NCBI GenBank assembly: GCA_949987705.1
Contig: OX465282.1
Span: forward strand, 79,658,070-79,722,069
DNA: 64,000 bases
Direction: 5' to 3'
Source of the DNA: Thereva unica
Taxonomy: Eukaryota; Arthropoda; Insecta; Diptera; Therevidae
Positions 33,638 to 45,333 of this stretch are shown piece after piece. The notes under the pieces are model-generated. The model was not told the origin of the DNA and did not search any database. It saw only the letters and a list, made by a program, of their open reading frames with translations. Each line of letters begins with the position of its first letter. The stretch's first letter is position 1. Made by a program: the position numbers and the translations under genes.

Positions 33638-34073
33638 CCCTTAGGCATGGGCGTAGCAACTGGGTGGGCCAGGTGGGCCAGGCCCACCCCAGAATCCTTC
33701 TGGCCCACCCCACAGTAAAAGTGATTCACTTATTAAATACAAGATAAATCCGCTCTAAAACCCGTGATGTTACATAATGCTTTTAAAACAATTTTATAAT
33801 TGGTTCATGGCGCATGACACAGCGTAGTGGCCCCAATGGCCCTGGTGCTAAAGCTGGAAAAACATAATTGCATTGAGTTGTATTGCTTGGGTGGGTATCA
33901 AGTGCATTTCATACAATGCAGTGCCGTTTTTATAAGACAGCAGTCTTTGAAATACTACTTTCTTCAGCACAGCGTTGCCTACTCTTGCCTCCAGAGACCA
34001 CTAGATTCGACTTTTAAAACCACCAGTAAACCTAAAATGTTTTCCTCTCGTCAGTAACTAGATATTCCACTAA

Positions 34074-34224
34074 CCCCCTATTCTAAAATTGAGACCAGTC
34101 ATAAGTCACAAGCTTTAGCGACTCGCGCTTGCTTTTTATAAACTTCTTATTTTGGTTTTTATGTCGATGTTGACAGAAGTTACGTATAAACAACTTCAAA
34201 ATAAATACCTTTAGAATACAGGGG
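34074..34224. mobile_element. MITE, CCCCTATTCTAAAA type, copy 1
   Basis: A 151-bp element bounded by CCCCCTATTCTAAAA and TTTAGAATACAGGGG. It shares internal sequence (GACCAGTCATAAGTC, TTTTGGTTTTTATGTC, AGAAGTTACGT) with copy 2. TA-rich flanks would fit a Tc1/mariner-like origin. Confidence 0.75.
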
Positions 34225-34370
34225 TATATCTAAAGTTCCTCAAACTTAATGTTAGATAGACGCTGTTACCAACTAATTCAAAAACAAAATGATAATCACT
34301 GCACTAAATTGCTATAAAATAATAGATTTTAATAATAGAATCAGCATTATTGCTTTGACAAATTACCATT

Positions 34371-34490
34371 ATAACCTGGCTTCATCGACCGAACTACCTA
34401 AGTACGAGTAAATTAGTGAACTGAACTTTAAAATAGCCTCAATTCGCATACAATTTCCATATATTCAACTGAGGATAATGGTGGATCCAC
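34371..34490. repeat. diverged left end of the MITE family seen at 56427-56744
   Basis: CCTGGCTTCATCG followed by an AGTAAATTAGT...ACTTTAAAAT stretch parallels the first ~100 bp of the 56427 MITE. I could not find its right end. Confidence 0.5.
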
Positions 34491-34882
34491 ATTACGCGAA
34501 CTCAGCTCTTACGCGCTTTTGCCTATTTTTCATAAAGAGTTTTGTGATTGTTTTACTACCTTTTTAATGTCAAGGGTAGTGCGGCAAAACTGCGTGGACA
34601 ATAGTCTGGAATTAAAAAGTTGCATTGTACGTTCACACAATACGGGCTTTACAAAAGCGCGTACGGCCTTTCAAATGAAAATTGGTTTTTTGTGAATGTA
34701 GATTAATTAATATTCATTTTTAAAAAGCTCATAAATTATTTGCTTTCAGGTTAGTTCTTACTTTAGGATCCAACATAAATCTAATAATTCTAGATATTAC
34801 TCTAAACTCCGCCCTATGTCCCATGAGGGATTAAAGGAGCGCAATGATGATGATGAATGACTCACGATTCAGAAAATTATCG

Positions 34883-35070
34883 CCCCTGTTCTAAAATTGT
34901 GACCAGTCATAAGTCTCCATCTTATGAAATTCTTTCTTTTGGTTTTTATGTCAATGCTAAGAGAAGTTACGTTTATTTCATTCCTACTTCGATTCTAAGT
35001 TACTTTTGATTTAGTAAAGGTTTTCTATTATGATTGTGTTGTGACTTATAGCTGCTTTTAGAATAGGGGG
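34883..35070. mobile_element. MITE, CCCCTATTCTAAAA type, copy 2
   Basis: A 188-bp relative of 34074-34224. Ends are CCCCTGTTCTAAAA and TTTTAGAATAGGGGG. It lies in the same orientation, about 660 bp from copy 1, inside the same hAT element. Confidence 0.75.
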
Positions 35071-36618
35071 GTAAAAGTACACACGTGCTCTTTTCAAACG
35101 CCTTACGGCCAAAAGCACGTGGAATCTAAGTTTATGTAGTGCGGATGGTCCTTAAAACAGACCTCAGTTCGCCCAACTGGACTCGAACTAAAGTTAAACG
35201 TTAAAGCGAGTCACTCTTGATGTGTCTTTAAGCTGCAGAATTTCATACGAAAAATTGGTGGTATTTTTGGTTTCATTACACTTTGGCAAAAAACTTTTGT
35301 TTTTTATTTAAGTGAATCATTAGGTCAGTGGTAATTGATGTCTTATTATGGTTTAGTGAATGGCCAATACTAATTTTGTATACTTGTACACTTTCCTATT
35401 ACCACAAAAAAAAAACCTACTAACCACTAGATTTTTTCCTCACTAAAGGCAACTATAAACTACCAGTTCTAGTGGCAAAACCACTAAGTTGACAATGCTG
35501 CTTCGGAAATAACTTGCACGCTCGTAACGCAATGCAAAACTTATTACCAGCTTTAGAAAAAGAGTATAATCTCTTACGGAAGAAAAGGCAAAAGGTCAGG
35601 AGCTAAGTTCATTTGATATATATGTACGTAACATTTAACGCGGAATACAACCAGAAATAAATAGTTAAGTCGTTGAGTTTTAAATTCAAATCCAACTCAA
35701 CTCGGCTTCAATAAAAACTCAGTATATATGATATGTACAACCATAAATGCGCAGTACAAATGTACTTTTTGGCGCGCTTCTATCTCCATGGTAACCGCAG
35801 GTGTATACAAAACTAGGTGGCCAAAGAGCCGGCGCACGTGGGTCTGGATCTATGATTTGTCGCTAATTTGTTGCTAATTGTGACGTCAAAAATAATTTTG
35901 TCGCTCATCTCATTGTTTAAATAATGATGAAAACCGCCAGCATGATGTCAAGCTGGCTAGCCACACAGCGACCTTCTGAACTGAACACGATAAAAAACAG
36001 CATTGAGGATAACGTTGTGACGATTTTGTCACCGGTTTTTGGAGGAGCCGGAACACGATTATTATCGATCGACCTATCAAGGTGGCTAGGTAACGTGCAT
36101 ACCTCCCATTTAAAACTTTGCGCGTTTTCGAGAAAATGTCATTTAAAAAACCCTCTACAAGAAAATACGCACTACCACAAATTTTAAGCCCTGTATAATA
36201 AACCAATGAACTTATAATATAATACAAAATTATATAAGAATCAACATACCTTGCTTGATCACCGACATAATACACTTCCATAAATTTTATCGTTAAACGT
36301 TAGAAATTAATGTTTTTATATCGTAAACGCATAAACTGGCATTCCTTTTTCGCAGAAGTATTATTTTGCCTAAACTATGAACTTTATGCTCATGCGCTCG
36401 ATGACTCATAGCAGTCAGCGACTTAATATTTTTACACATGATCTGATACATTATTACAACTACAATTATACAATTTTTTTGAAAAATTTCCACATTTTGA
36501 AAATTGAGTTTTGAGCAGAACCTTCTATGAGCGAGCCCCACTGTGAGTCGGTAATTAATGGTGGTTTAAAATCTGGCCCATCCCAGCAAAAATTCATTGC
36601 TACGCCCATGCCCTTAGG

Positions 36619-36934
36619 AATAATAAAGAAGACCCACTCCAAAGGTCAAGCTTTAGCAGCACCGACACTTGCAACAGGTTCTAATTCCCTTGAGAGGATA
36701 TCTCCCTCCAGATTAGAAAATAAAGTTTATAAGCTGAAGACTAATGAAGGCATATTTTTTAAAATAAAGCATCACCAGCTCCACTCCATTCCTTACAAAA
36801 GGATTGACGAGTCAAAACGACAAAAATATATCGTGAAGCTAGACGATGGTAAAAGGGTCCATTTGAAAAGGCGCGGCAATGTATCGTACTGGTACAATTA
36901 TACTGAAGAAAGTACGATACAGCAAAATAAATAA
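36619..36934 (+). pseudogene. BEL2 3' ORF, C-terminal remnant
   Basis: After the hAT element the BEL2 sequence resumes and stays open to a stop at 36934. The first half may be the rest of the integrase C-terminus or a linker. The last ~55 residues are basic and contain KYIVKLDDGKRVHLKRRGN. This resembles in layout the RYQVRLQ...DGRIVLHHHHKRG stretch at the end of BEL1's second ORF, suggesting a shared C-terminal domain. The upstream part of the frame (36527-36618) belongs to the hAT end. Confidence 0.55.
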
Positions 36935-37175
36935 CACTACAAATAGTAGACTGAATTATGTACAAAAGCAAATTGAAGTTAAAGTTAAGCAAATATATAA
37001 AAAAAATAGACATGAAGTGAAATATTTAATTAAAAACAAAAAGAAATCTTGAATAAAATTTATGAACTACTAATAGGATGTAAGTTAAAAACAAAAAAAA
37101 ACCAAAATACACTTTTTGTTTAAATATAACACAGCAGGTGTTGGCATAGAACTTGTCTTGATGCAACGCATCAAC

Positions 37176-37186
37176 AAGGGGGAGTA
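37176..37186 (+). promoter_or_regulatory. BEL2 polypurine tract
   Basis: AAGGGGGAGTA lies directly before the 3' LTR start TGTTTTGTCC. Confidence 0.85.
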
Positions 37187-37709
37187 TGTTTTGTCCTAAA
37201 AGAGACAAAACAATTAAAAATAAATTAAAATACAAAAATTACCTTTTCTTTCCATATAAGCCATATCCTACTCGCGATATCAAAACAAAAATAAATTTGA
37301 TCTGTCAAAATAATGATATGCGAGTAAATACAAAATATGGAAAGCGTCAATATCGTAATTTAGTACATACGGTATGCGATATATATATACCTATATGGAA
37401 AGCGACAACGTCGAAAAGCAGCATTAATAATTACGATCTAGTTTTGAGCAATTATACCCCCACCTAGCCTCGATATCCAGCAACAAGAATTTGGCGAAGG
37501 ATACGAGGCTCGAAAGCAGATCTCAAAAATTTAATCTTCTCTGGACATTCGCCGAGAAGGTTGGTATCTGGAATTGTTCCGATACGCTTATATCAGGGCT
37601 TAGATAATTGGTGGGCTTTTAGCCGCTGATTTTTGTGATAGGATTATTTAGAGAAAGTGTTGTTTTTCAGGCAGCTTTTTACAAAAAATATTTGAGTAAT
37701 ATTTATCTT

Positions 37710-37751
<42 letters not shown>

Positions 37752-37757
37752 TATATA

Positions 37758-37839
<82 letters not shown>

Positions 37840-39101
37840 TATATATACATATATTTAAACGTAACAAATATAATTTTTGTTTCTGGTGGCGGTTTTTAGC
37901 TTCCAACTCCAAGCTGAATAGCGGTAGGCTAATTCAGCCACGGCACTTTAAAAGATAAAAGATAAAGCAGAGTTACTTGCGGTAACTTGTGAAAATTCTT
38001 TGCAAGCAATTTAAGTCCTCTGGTTGGAATTATTCCGCCAGGTATTGGAGTTATTAAATTCGATTTAATAACAATTCCAGTCTCTAGCAACTTTGTTGTA
38101 TACAAGTTGCGTAGAGTGCACCAGAATATTCATCTGGATATAAATTGTTATAAATAATTCGGCGTAGTAAATTTACTCCATTCTAGCAACTTTGTGGTGT
38201 ACAAGTTGCATAGACAGCACCAGAATAATTTTTCTGATTTATAAATTGTTGTAAACAATTCGGCGAAGTAAATTTACGTTAATTTCTAGCAACTTTGTAC
38301 GATACAAGTTGCATAGAGTGCAGCAGAATATTTTTTGCTTATAAATTGTTATAACCAAGTCGGCGAAGTAAATTTACTCCATTTCTAGCAACTTTGTAAT
38401 ATACAAGTTGCATAGAGGGCATCAGAATATTTTTTCTGATTTATAAATTGTTGTAAACAATTCGGCGAAGTAAATTTACTCCATTTATCACAACTTTGTT
38501 GTATACAAATTGTGTAGAGAGCACCAGTATATTCATCTGGTTATAAAGTGATAACACAATTAGCGAGTTCATTCATTACAGACAAGTTTGAACCAGGATC
38601 TTCCTCCGGTTTACACCTGTTTTAGGCGATTTCACGTGAGCTTGTATAGGACAAGAGCCATACAAGACTCATTTAGCAAAGTTAAATTTCTATGGTTTGG
38701 GATATCCAACCATATTTAAATAATAATAAAATTTACAATTTTATTTAAAGATTAGTGGGAATTCTTCTCCTGAAGCACCCCCCCCCCCCCGAGGTTGGAT
38801 ACACAGCGGATTTACCTGATTGAGGCAGTACTTCAAGGAATATTTGGAGAAGACCAGCTGTTTTTTTTATTCAAATTTTTATTTTAAAGCAAAGAAGTCG
38901 AGTAACGTAGAGTTAATTTTAAGCATAGATTTAATTAGAATTTATAATTTATAGGAGAAATATATTTGTATCAAACGGACCTTAGACTCTTTTATTTAGA
39001 GCAGCCGGCACCTATCTTCCTTTTCAGATATTTTAATTATTACGACGATCACCTCCTAACACCTGGTCCTTGACCGGTATTAAGAAAGTGACGCCGTAAC
39101 A
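37187..39101 (+). repeat. BEL2 3' LTR (1915 bp)
   Basis: It is nearly identical to 29231-31234. Differences are a longer TA tract (about 37712-37845), five instead of six ~100-bp units (38091-38590), a shorter C-run (about 38778-38790) and a few substitutions. Confidence 0.95.
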
Positions 39102-39499
39102 GTAATTCAATTGATTTGTTTGTCGGGGTGATTTCTCCGCTTTGGAAGTTAAGGCGTTAGTTAAGGGTTTGTGGTCCGTTGTAGACCGTGAAATTTTTGC
39201 CTTCAATGAAATGTCGGAAATATTTGATTGCTAAGAAAACTGCTAATAACTCTCGATCAAACGTGGAGTATTTTTTTTTCATTTGGTTTGAGATGTTTTG
39301 AAAAGAAGCTTATGGGTTCCCAATTATCGGCATTAATCTGTTGTAAGACTCCGCCTACAGCATCGCTGGAAGCGTCTACGAAAAGGCCGATCTTAGCCTT
39401 GGGATTTGGGTGGGCCAGTAAAGTGTGGCTTTCTAGATCCTGTTTAATTTTATGAAAGGCTTTTTCATGCTCTTGAGACTATTCGAGTGGTTTGTTTTT
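39102..39499 (-). pseudogene. pol: Gypsy-C RNase H, N-terminal part
   Basis: Minus-strand sequence gives SAFSSTLPAM..., KKYSTFDRELLAVFLAIKYFRHFIEG and the VYNGPQTL segment in broken frames. It stops at BEL2. The catalytic Asp region is mutated (NGP instead of a DHxP-like motif). Confidence 0.78.
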
Positions 39500-40573
39500 T
39501 CATTCTTTATTGTTCGAATCTTTAAGAAGGTCGTACAAAGGACTTGAAATTATTGCTACTTTTCGTAAAAAACGATGATAAAAAATAATCATACCTAAGA
39601 AACGTTGCAATTTTTTGATTGTTGTTGGTGTTGGGAACTCTCTTATTGCCTGAATTCTGTCTTCTGAAGGCGTTATACCTTCTTTCGTGATTTTATGCGA
39701 AAGAAAATCTAATTGTTTTACGCCTAACAAACATTTGGCAGGGTTAATGTTAAGTTGGTACTTTTTAAGTCTGGTGAACAATAAAGTTAAATGTTCCTTG
39801 TGTTCTTGTTCAGATTTACTGGCCACCAAAATGTCATCTACGTAAGTAAAAGTGAAATTTAGACCAGATAAAACTTCATTAATGAAGCGTTGAAATGTTT
39901 GCGCTCCGTTCTTTACTCCGTAAGGCATTCGCAAAAATTCAAAAAGCCCAAATGGTGTAATCACCGCTGTTTTAAATATATCCTCTGAGGCAACCGGGAT
40001 CTGATGATATACCCTAACGAGGTCTATTTTAGAGAATATTGTGCAACCGTGAAGGTTTATGGTAAAATCTTGAATGTTGGGTAGCGGATATTTGTCGAAG
40101 ACTGTTGCTGTATTTAACTGCCTATAGTCTCCACAAGGCCTTAAATCAGTGCAGCCTTTTTTTGGAACAAGGTGTAAAGGGGAAGCTACTGAAGAGGCGG
40201 AAGGACGGCATGTTCCTAATTTTACCATCAACTCAAATTCTGATTTCGCTGCGTTGTATTTTTCCGTGTTGAGTCTGCGCGGTCTGGCAGATGGTAAGGG
40301 ACCTTCCGTGTTAATTTTGTGAACAACATTATGTTTTACTTGGCCGTTGAAGTTGGGGGGTATTATTAGCGAAGGAAAATCATTTAGAATCTTCCCGTAT
40401 TCGTCCTGTAGGGCGTAAAGTTTCGGTGGTGAGAAATAAACCGTTCGTGTGATGCATGTCACCGAAAGCGTAGTTGTTTGATCTATTAGTTTCCTGTTTC
40501 TGAGATCCACCAATAGATAGTTTTTGTATAGGAAATCTGCTCCTAAGATTGGATGGTCTACGGCTGCTATCAC
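39500..40573 (-). CDS. pol: Gypsy-C reverse transcriptase
   Basis: A 357-codon open frame covers the end of the protease region and a complete-looking RT. Visible are LHLVPKKG, the [11 protein letters not shown] palm block (a Lys-to-Val-like change from the usual DLxxAYHQI), [18 protein letters not shown], and the catalytic YVDDILVAS (39825-39850), then the thumb ([25 protein letters not shown]). The wording fits the CsRn1/Kabuki lineage of Ty3/Gypsy. The frame ends at 39500 with an early stop before RNase H, so the polyprotein is broken here and again by BEL2. Confidence 0.9.
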   Translation of the reverse strand: MIAAVDHPILGADFLYKNYLLVDLRNRKLIDQTTTLSVTCITRTVYFSPPKLYALQDEYGKILNDFPSLIIPPNFNGQVKHNVVHKINTEGPLPSARPRRLNTEKYNAAKSEFELMVKLGTCRPSASSVASPLHLVPKKGCTDLRPCGDYRQLNTATVFDKYPLPNIQDFTINLHGCTIFSKIDLVRVYHQIPVASEDIFKTAVITPFGLFEFLRMPYGVKNGAQTFQRFINEVLSGLNFTFTYVDDILVASKSEQEHKEHLTLLFTRLKKYQLNINPAKCLLGVKQLDFLSHKITKEGITPSEDRIQAIREFPTPTTIKKLQRFLGMIIFYHRFLRKVAIISSPLYDLLKDSNNKE

Positions 40574-40580
40574 GAAAATC

Positions 40581-40787
40581 TTAAATAAAATTATGAACGA
40601 AATCGCGGCGCAAATTAAGGTTTAATGATAATTGTTTGCTGCCGTAGGTGGATATCAATGTACCATTTGCTGAGACAAGTTTAAAATTTGTCGAGGCTAG
40701 ACTTGGTTTGCATGAGCTTTTTGTTATTACCGAGATTTCTGCTCCCGTATCTACTAAAAAGTGTTTGTTTGTATTTTTGTCAAACAC
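40581..40787 (-). pseudogene. pol: Gypsy-C aspartic protease
   Basis: The frame contains FLVDTGAEISVI, the active-site Asp motif of retroviral-type proteases, in a 68-codon ORF between gag and RT. It is shifted relative to the RT frame. Confidence 0.82.
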
Positions 40788-40865
40788 GAAAAGACGGCGC
40801 GATAGTTTTAATGGCCTCGATGCCGTTGTCGAAACCGTGTGACTTAGTTTTTTTGGTTGTGAATA

Positions 40866-41861
40866 CTATTGGTTGTTCTGGTACCTATTATCTTGGTTAT
40901 TCCTCTTTTTGGTTGAAAATCTACATGGAGGGTTGCACTTTTTAGCTCTCGCTTTGAAGTTAGTATGATACCAGCAGACATTTCGTAAAGAAGGTGATCG
41001 CGAGTTTTGTCTTTCGGCTAAACGATTATTGGAAGATGTTCTGTTCATGGGTCTAGTTAATCTTGTTCCCATGCGATCAAGTCTATTTGATAGGTCATCG
41101 ATTGCTTCTTGTAGCTTGTCTACGTTACAGACATGTGGGTTATTGAAAATGGGATTTGGGTTATAATTGTTACTTTGTTGCAACGACGAAATTTGTGCTG
41201 TCGTCGTGGTGTCGTGAATTATATCTGCGATAGTAAATAGTTCATCTGGTTCTGTCGATGACTCAATGGCTATCAAGCAAGCTTGAGTATTGCTTGGAAG
41301 CTTGTTCATCCATAACTTTTTTAATAATTTCCTATTTACCAGACTATTTGTGGCTGCAAGTGATTCCATATGACGGAATAATTCCGACGCCTTGTAGTTA
41401 CCAATCTCTACATTATGTAACAAGGCATCGAGCCTTCGCTCTTCCGAGTCTTGGCTTCGATTGAGGAGATGTGCTTTCAAATTTTCATATTTGTTTAGCA
41501 CCGGTGGATTGAGCAAAATATCAGCTACCACTTCCATTGTTTCGGGTGGTAGTGAAGCTACAAGGTGGTCATATTTTGTGTTTGAGACAGTTATCCCTTT
41601 TACACGAAATTGTGTTTCCACCTGCAAAAACCATAGGTTCGGCCGATGGTTCCAGAAAGGTGGTATTTTTAATGAGGCTGCCATAGTTGGAAATAATCCT
41701 TCAGGAAAAAGACTGGGGTTAACCTTTGTAGTGCCAGGAGTTTCTTGTTGGCTAGTGTCATCTACTGAATTAGATTGACTTCCATTGGCCTGTTCTTCTG
41801 ACATTTTTAAAATTGAGTTTTCTACTGTGCTACTTGCAGACGAATTAATTTTATTTTTCAC
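40866..41861 (-). CDS. gag: Gypsy-C gag
   Basis: 331 codons. The capsid region is clear: IPPFWNHRPNLWFLQVETQF, KYDHLVASLPPETMEVVADI and LNPP, the pattern of CsRn1/Kabuki Gags. The C-terminus has WYHTNFKARAKKCNPPCRF, the single CxxHxxxxxxCxxPC-like zinc motif of this lineage (first Cys at NVCWYH). The upstream Met at 41861 may not be the real start; a Met near 41804 (MSEEQANG) is a plausible alternative. The frame overlaps nothing else. Its intact state contrasts with the fragmentary integrase. Confidence 0.88.
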   Translation of the reverse strand: MKNKINSSASSTVENSILKMSEEQANGSQSNSVDDTSQQETPGTTKVNPSLFPEGLFPTMAASLKIPPFWNHRPNLWFLQVETQFRVKGITVSNTKYDHLVASLPPETMEVVADILLNPPVLNKYENLKAHLLNRSQDSEERRLDALLHNVEIGNYKASELFRHMESLAATNSLVNRKLLKKLWMNKLPSNTQACLIAIESSTEPDELFTIADIIHDTTTTAQISSLQQSNNYNPNPIFNNPHVCNVDKLQEAIDDLSNRLDRMGTRLTRPMNRTSSNNRLAERQNSRSPSLRNVCWYHTNFKARAKKCNPPCRFSTKKRNNQDNRYQNNQ

Positions 41862-43202
41862 AATTGGTGTAAGGGTAATTTAATTTTTATTTATTTTTTT
41901 TAACAGGTAACCTCGATCCCGCCTTTTCGCGAAAATGAATATGTGTTAGTTTTTGTTTATTTTGGACCATTATTTTGAGCTTTATAGTGAGATGTTCTTC
42001 TTTTATATTATTATTACAATTAAATTAATTATGTTGTTAGTGAAATGTTTTAAAATTGAGTATGAAAATTTGTATAAATTTGTTTATACTGAATATTTAT
42101 TTCATTTTTTCCTTGTTCGTGCTAATTGTTTCTTTTGTTTGTCCTGATGTGTCCATCTCCATATTATTTTTATATATTGCATATGTTGTTATTGTAGTCC
42201 TAAAAATGAATTCTAAATTTAATAAATTATATTATCAAATGTTTTATTGAGAATCAGCTTTAGAAACTTTGACACGATATTCTAAGACAATATACCTATC
42301 GATTAAAACTATAAAAAAATCGATTTTTTTAAGCGTCTAAAGGTAGTTCCCCCCTTAACAAAAACTACTTTTATTCCGAATCCTTAAGTAAAAATGTATT
42401 GTATTGCTAATCCTATGTATAGATGTTTTTCCCAAATGTTGTTGAAGTATTATCTTTGCAGGTACATTTTTGATTATATTCTCGTTATATTTAATGCACA
42501 TAAATTCATAGATACATAACGTAAATCACTTATTTAGCACTTCTTGTTGATTGTTTGGATTTAAGTTATGCTGATTTAGAATATATTAGCTAGAACATTT
42601 TTTATTACTGATTTCTTGCTTATTTTAGTATTATTGTCATTGTTAATGATTTTGTTTTAATGTCACATAACACTTTTTATTTTTTCAATCACTAGTTATT
42701 TTAAAATTATTGTGATAAACCTCATTTTTCACGAGATCTGCTTGTTTCGTGACTCACTACGGTACTTCGCGCACAATAACTGGTTGATTTCTGTTGCTGG
42801 GCTATTGTTTCAGCCCTTGTTCATAACTATTTTGTTTTATGTTTTTCTTTATAAAATTTTGCTTTCTTTGAATTAAATTTTTTTTCTCGTTGTATTTGTT
42901 AATGTATTGACGCACTTATTTTAAAAATAGTTATCAAAAATTTTTTATTTTGACGGAAGAATGATTTTTATGAATTTTTATTTAGGTTTATCTTCAGTTT
43001 GTACAATGCACGAAAAAATATAAAAATGTGTTTTAAGGCTTTTTATTTTGAAAATTTTGATACCTATTTATGTCCTTCTTCTTTTCATGGGCGATAAATG
43101 AAAAGAATTGTTGTTTTATGTTGTTTTTTACCAGAATTAAATTATTATGTGTTAGAAATTTTTTGACTATCTCAAATTTTGCAAGATTTTTGTTGAAAGT
43201 GA
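41862..43202 (-). other. Gypsy-C 5' leader, AT-rich, no gene
   Basis: A ~1.3-kb leader lies between the primer site and gag. It is unusually long and contains short frames without recognisable content. A piece around 42300-42358 looks like one end of a piggyBac-like MITE. Confidence 0.55.
42300..42358. repeat. single end of a piggyBac-like MITE
   Basis: AAATCGATTTTTTTAAGCGTCTAAAG...TTCCCCCCTTAA closely parallels the right end of the TTAA-flanked MITE at 52063-52795 (AAATCGATTTTTTAATCGTCTAAA...TTTCCCCCCTTAA). The opposite end was not found. Confidence 0.6.
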
Positions 43203-43218
43203 TCTGTCGGGGTCACTA
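43203..43218 (-). promoter_or_regulatory. Gypsy-C primer binding site (tRNA-Trp-like)
   Basis: On the minus strand GTGACCCCGAC lies 2-3 bases after the 5' LTR, matching the core of the tRNA-Trp complement (TGGTGACCCCGACGTGA) with changes at the edges. It fixes element orientation. Confidence 0.7.
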
Positions 43219-43219
43219 T

Positions 43220-43554
43220 TGTAGCCGGCCTCGTGGTTTATTAGTCCGCCCCGTTGGACATCTTTTCACGGGCCAGTCCACTTAACAATTGGAGCGAATA
43301 TTTAAATAAAAGGAGAAGAATTAATTAAATGGAAGCTCGGCTTCTTAATTCAGATTTTCTTTTATTCACGATGCCTAACTTGTACTTAGTCACAGTCCTC
43401 AATATGCGTCTGCTCTGGTTGATGTCCCATGAGAAGAAGAAAGGTATGGTTGCTTTTTCCGTTCGACCTTGCGTATTTGCGTGGGTGCGATCGCGTCCCT
43501 TTCTGTGAGCATGACCATGAGCTTTTGTGAGGACATGGTCACATGCCCGCAACA
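43220..43554 (-). repeat. Gypsy-C 5' LTR (335 bp)
   Basis: On the minus strand it begins TGTTGCGGGC and ends GGCTACA. It ends at the CCAAC duplication (43555-43559). Confidence 0.9.
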
Positions 43555-43559
43555 CCAAC

Positions 43560-44640
43560 ATTTCCTTCTCTATCTGCGAATATCTTTGTTCTGTACTTGT
43601 CATGCTTCGGGATGCAAATTGTATGGGCTTCTCATTTTGCATTAAACATGCTCCTAACCCATATTTTGATGCATCTACTTGTAGCGTGACTCCAAGATTC
43701 GAAGGGTCGAATGATTTCAGTGTTGTTGATTTGATGATTACTTCTTTTATTTTGTTTAACACTTTCGTGTGCGCTTCTTCCCATTTAAAGACCACGTTCT
43801 TTTTTAGTAGTTCCCTTATTGGTTGGGATATTTCAGCTAGGCTTGGTACAAAGTTGCGTACGTAGTTTATCATGCCTAGCAAGCTTTGTAATTTTTTTTT
43901 TGTCTTTAGGCGCCGATAATTTGTCAATTGCTTGAGTTCTTTCCGGGTCTACAGCAATGCCATCTTCCGAGATTATGTGTCCTAAGAACTTTATTCTATT
44001 TGTTTTATATTGAAGTTTGTCCTTATTAAATTTTACGTTAATTCCTTAATTCTCTTCGCTCTTTCCACTACTTGCTCGAGTATTTCGTCATGTTGCTGTT
44101 CTGAGTCTGTACAAATCAGTATATCATCTAGATAGATTAATACACCAGATATTCCTTTGAAATTTTCCTCGTTCAATTTTTGAAAAATTTCCGGTGCAAT
44201 TCGAATACCAAAAGGCAGTCTTTTGAATCTGTAGGCTCCTAATGGCGTGCTGAACGTGCATAGTTTGCTGGAGGCTTGGTCCAATTCTATTTGCCAATAG
44301 CCATCTTTCAAATCTAGGACGCTAAATATTTTCTTTTTGGCTAGTTTTGCTGAAAGCTCCTCAAATGTGGGTATAGGATAATTTAAGGTTTTAACTGCTA
44401 AGTTTAATTCCCTGGGATCCAAGCATAACCTAATCTTTTTGTTAGGCTTCTCTACAATCACTATGTTTGATATCAAATCGCACTGTCCTACACTTTTTTC
44501 TATTATTTTCCCGTCTTCTAATTTCTGTAGTTCTTTAGCTAATGGTTCTTTTAACGCCAGTGGAATTCTCCTTGCCGGTTTTACAACCGGAGTTACATTT
44601 TCTTTTAATTCGATATGGAAATTTTGTATAAAGCTCCCTA
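43560..44640 (-). pseudogene. pol: Gypsy-B reverse transcriptase and start of RNase H
   Basis: The RT frame 44476-44033 shows LCLDPRELNLAVK, FSVLDLKDGYWQIELD, LPFGIRIAPEIFQK and the catalytic YLDDILI (~44125). A stop at 44033 and further breaks separate it from 43927-43560: the thumb (LLGMINYVRNFVPSLAEI) and RNase H start (VDASKYGLGACLMQ, RYSQIEKEML). It then runs into the CCAAC target and the Gypsy-C LTR; codons beyond are LTR sequence. The RT resembles the Mag/SURL-like Gypsy lineage rather than errantiviruses (inference from motif wording). Confidence 0.87.
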
Positions 44641-45333
44641 ATCCTTCAAATACATCTCTGTGTGTCTATCTAAAAATTCTTCCTGAGTCATTAATTTTTT
44701 GACTGCGTTTACTCTTACCACCAAATTGAGTTCGGTGCTCGTTTTCAATCCCAGAATCGGTTCCCTTCCTTCTTCAGTTGCTACCACAAATTTCAGTTTT
44801 TTAATTTGGTTTTCACTTCTGCATGTGAGTTCCGTTTCGCCTTTTATTTTTATAAGTGTGCCATCATAGGCCTCTACTTTAGTTTTAGAATTAACTATTT
44901 TTAAATTTTTTATTTTTCTCGCGACATCAAAGGGGATGACATTTACATCTGCACCGGTGTCAAGTTTAAATTTTATACATAAATTTTCAATTCTAAGTGT
45001 TTCGTAACACGACTTATTTTCTACGATTTGGTTTTTTAAATTATTTATAAAAAGTGTTTCTGTACTACTAGTTAAATTTGTTATTTCTCTTACTTTCTTT
45101 CTCTGAATCTTGCATGCTACCGCATAATGGTTTTTTATCCCGCAATTCATGCACACCTTACCGTACGCTGGACACTTCCTTCTTTCATGTGCTTGTTGAC
45201 ATCGGGTACATTCAATTATTACTTCCCTTCTATAATTGTTTCTATGTTCTTGTTTTTTCCTAAAAAAATTCTTTTTACTATTTATATTTCTATCATGCTT
45301 AGAGTTACTTAAATTAAATTGCTTTGTTACCAC
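44638..45333 (-). CDS. Gypsy-B nucleocapsid and protease
   Basis: A 231-codon frame with two zinc knuckles (CTRCQQAHERRKC and CMNCGIKNHYAVAC, about 45095-45215) and an aspartic protease (KLDTGADVNVIP near 44960, GREPILGL near 44760). It follows gag in a shifted frame. The double knuckle is unlike the errantivirus Gags in this window and fits the Mag-like lineage. The frame stops just before RT. Confidence 0.85.
   Translation of the reverse strand: MVTKQFNLSNSKHDRNINSKKNFFRKKQEHRNNYRREVIIECTRCQQAHERRKCPAYGKVCMNCGIKNHYAVACKIQRKKVREITNLTSSTETLFINNLKNQIVENKSCYETLRIENLCIKFKLDTGADVNVIPFDVARKIKNLKIVNSKTKVEAYDGTLIKIKGETELTCRSENQIKKLKFVVATEEGREPILGLKTSTELNLVVRVNAVKKLMTQEEFLDRHTEMYLKD

Larger units (their letters stand above)
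33646..36610. mobile_element. hAT-type element, non-autonomous, with 8-bp duplication
   Basis: The 14-bp perfect terminal repeats start CATGGGCGTAGCAA. A second inverted block (CTGGGTGGGCCAG against CTGGGATGGGCCAG) follows at slightly different spacing. The flanks CCCTTAGG (33638-33645 and 36611-36618) are an exact 8-bp duplication, diagnostic for hAT. The left subterminal region is a GGGCC/GGCCC-rich hairpin. No transposase frame longer than ~120 codons is present, so it must move with a helper or is dead. It contains at least two MITEs. Confidence 0.93.
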
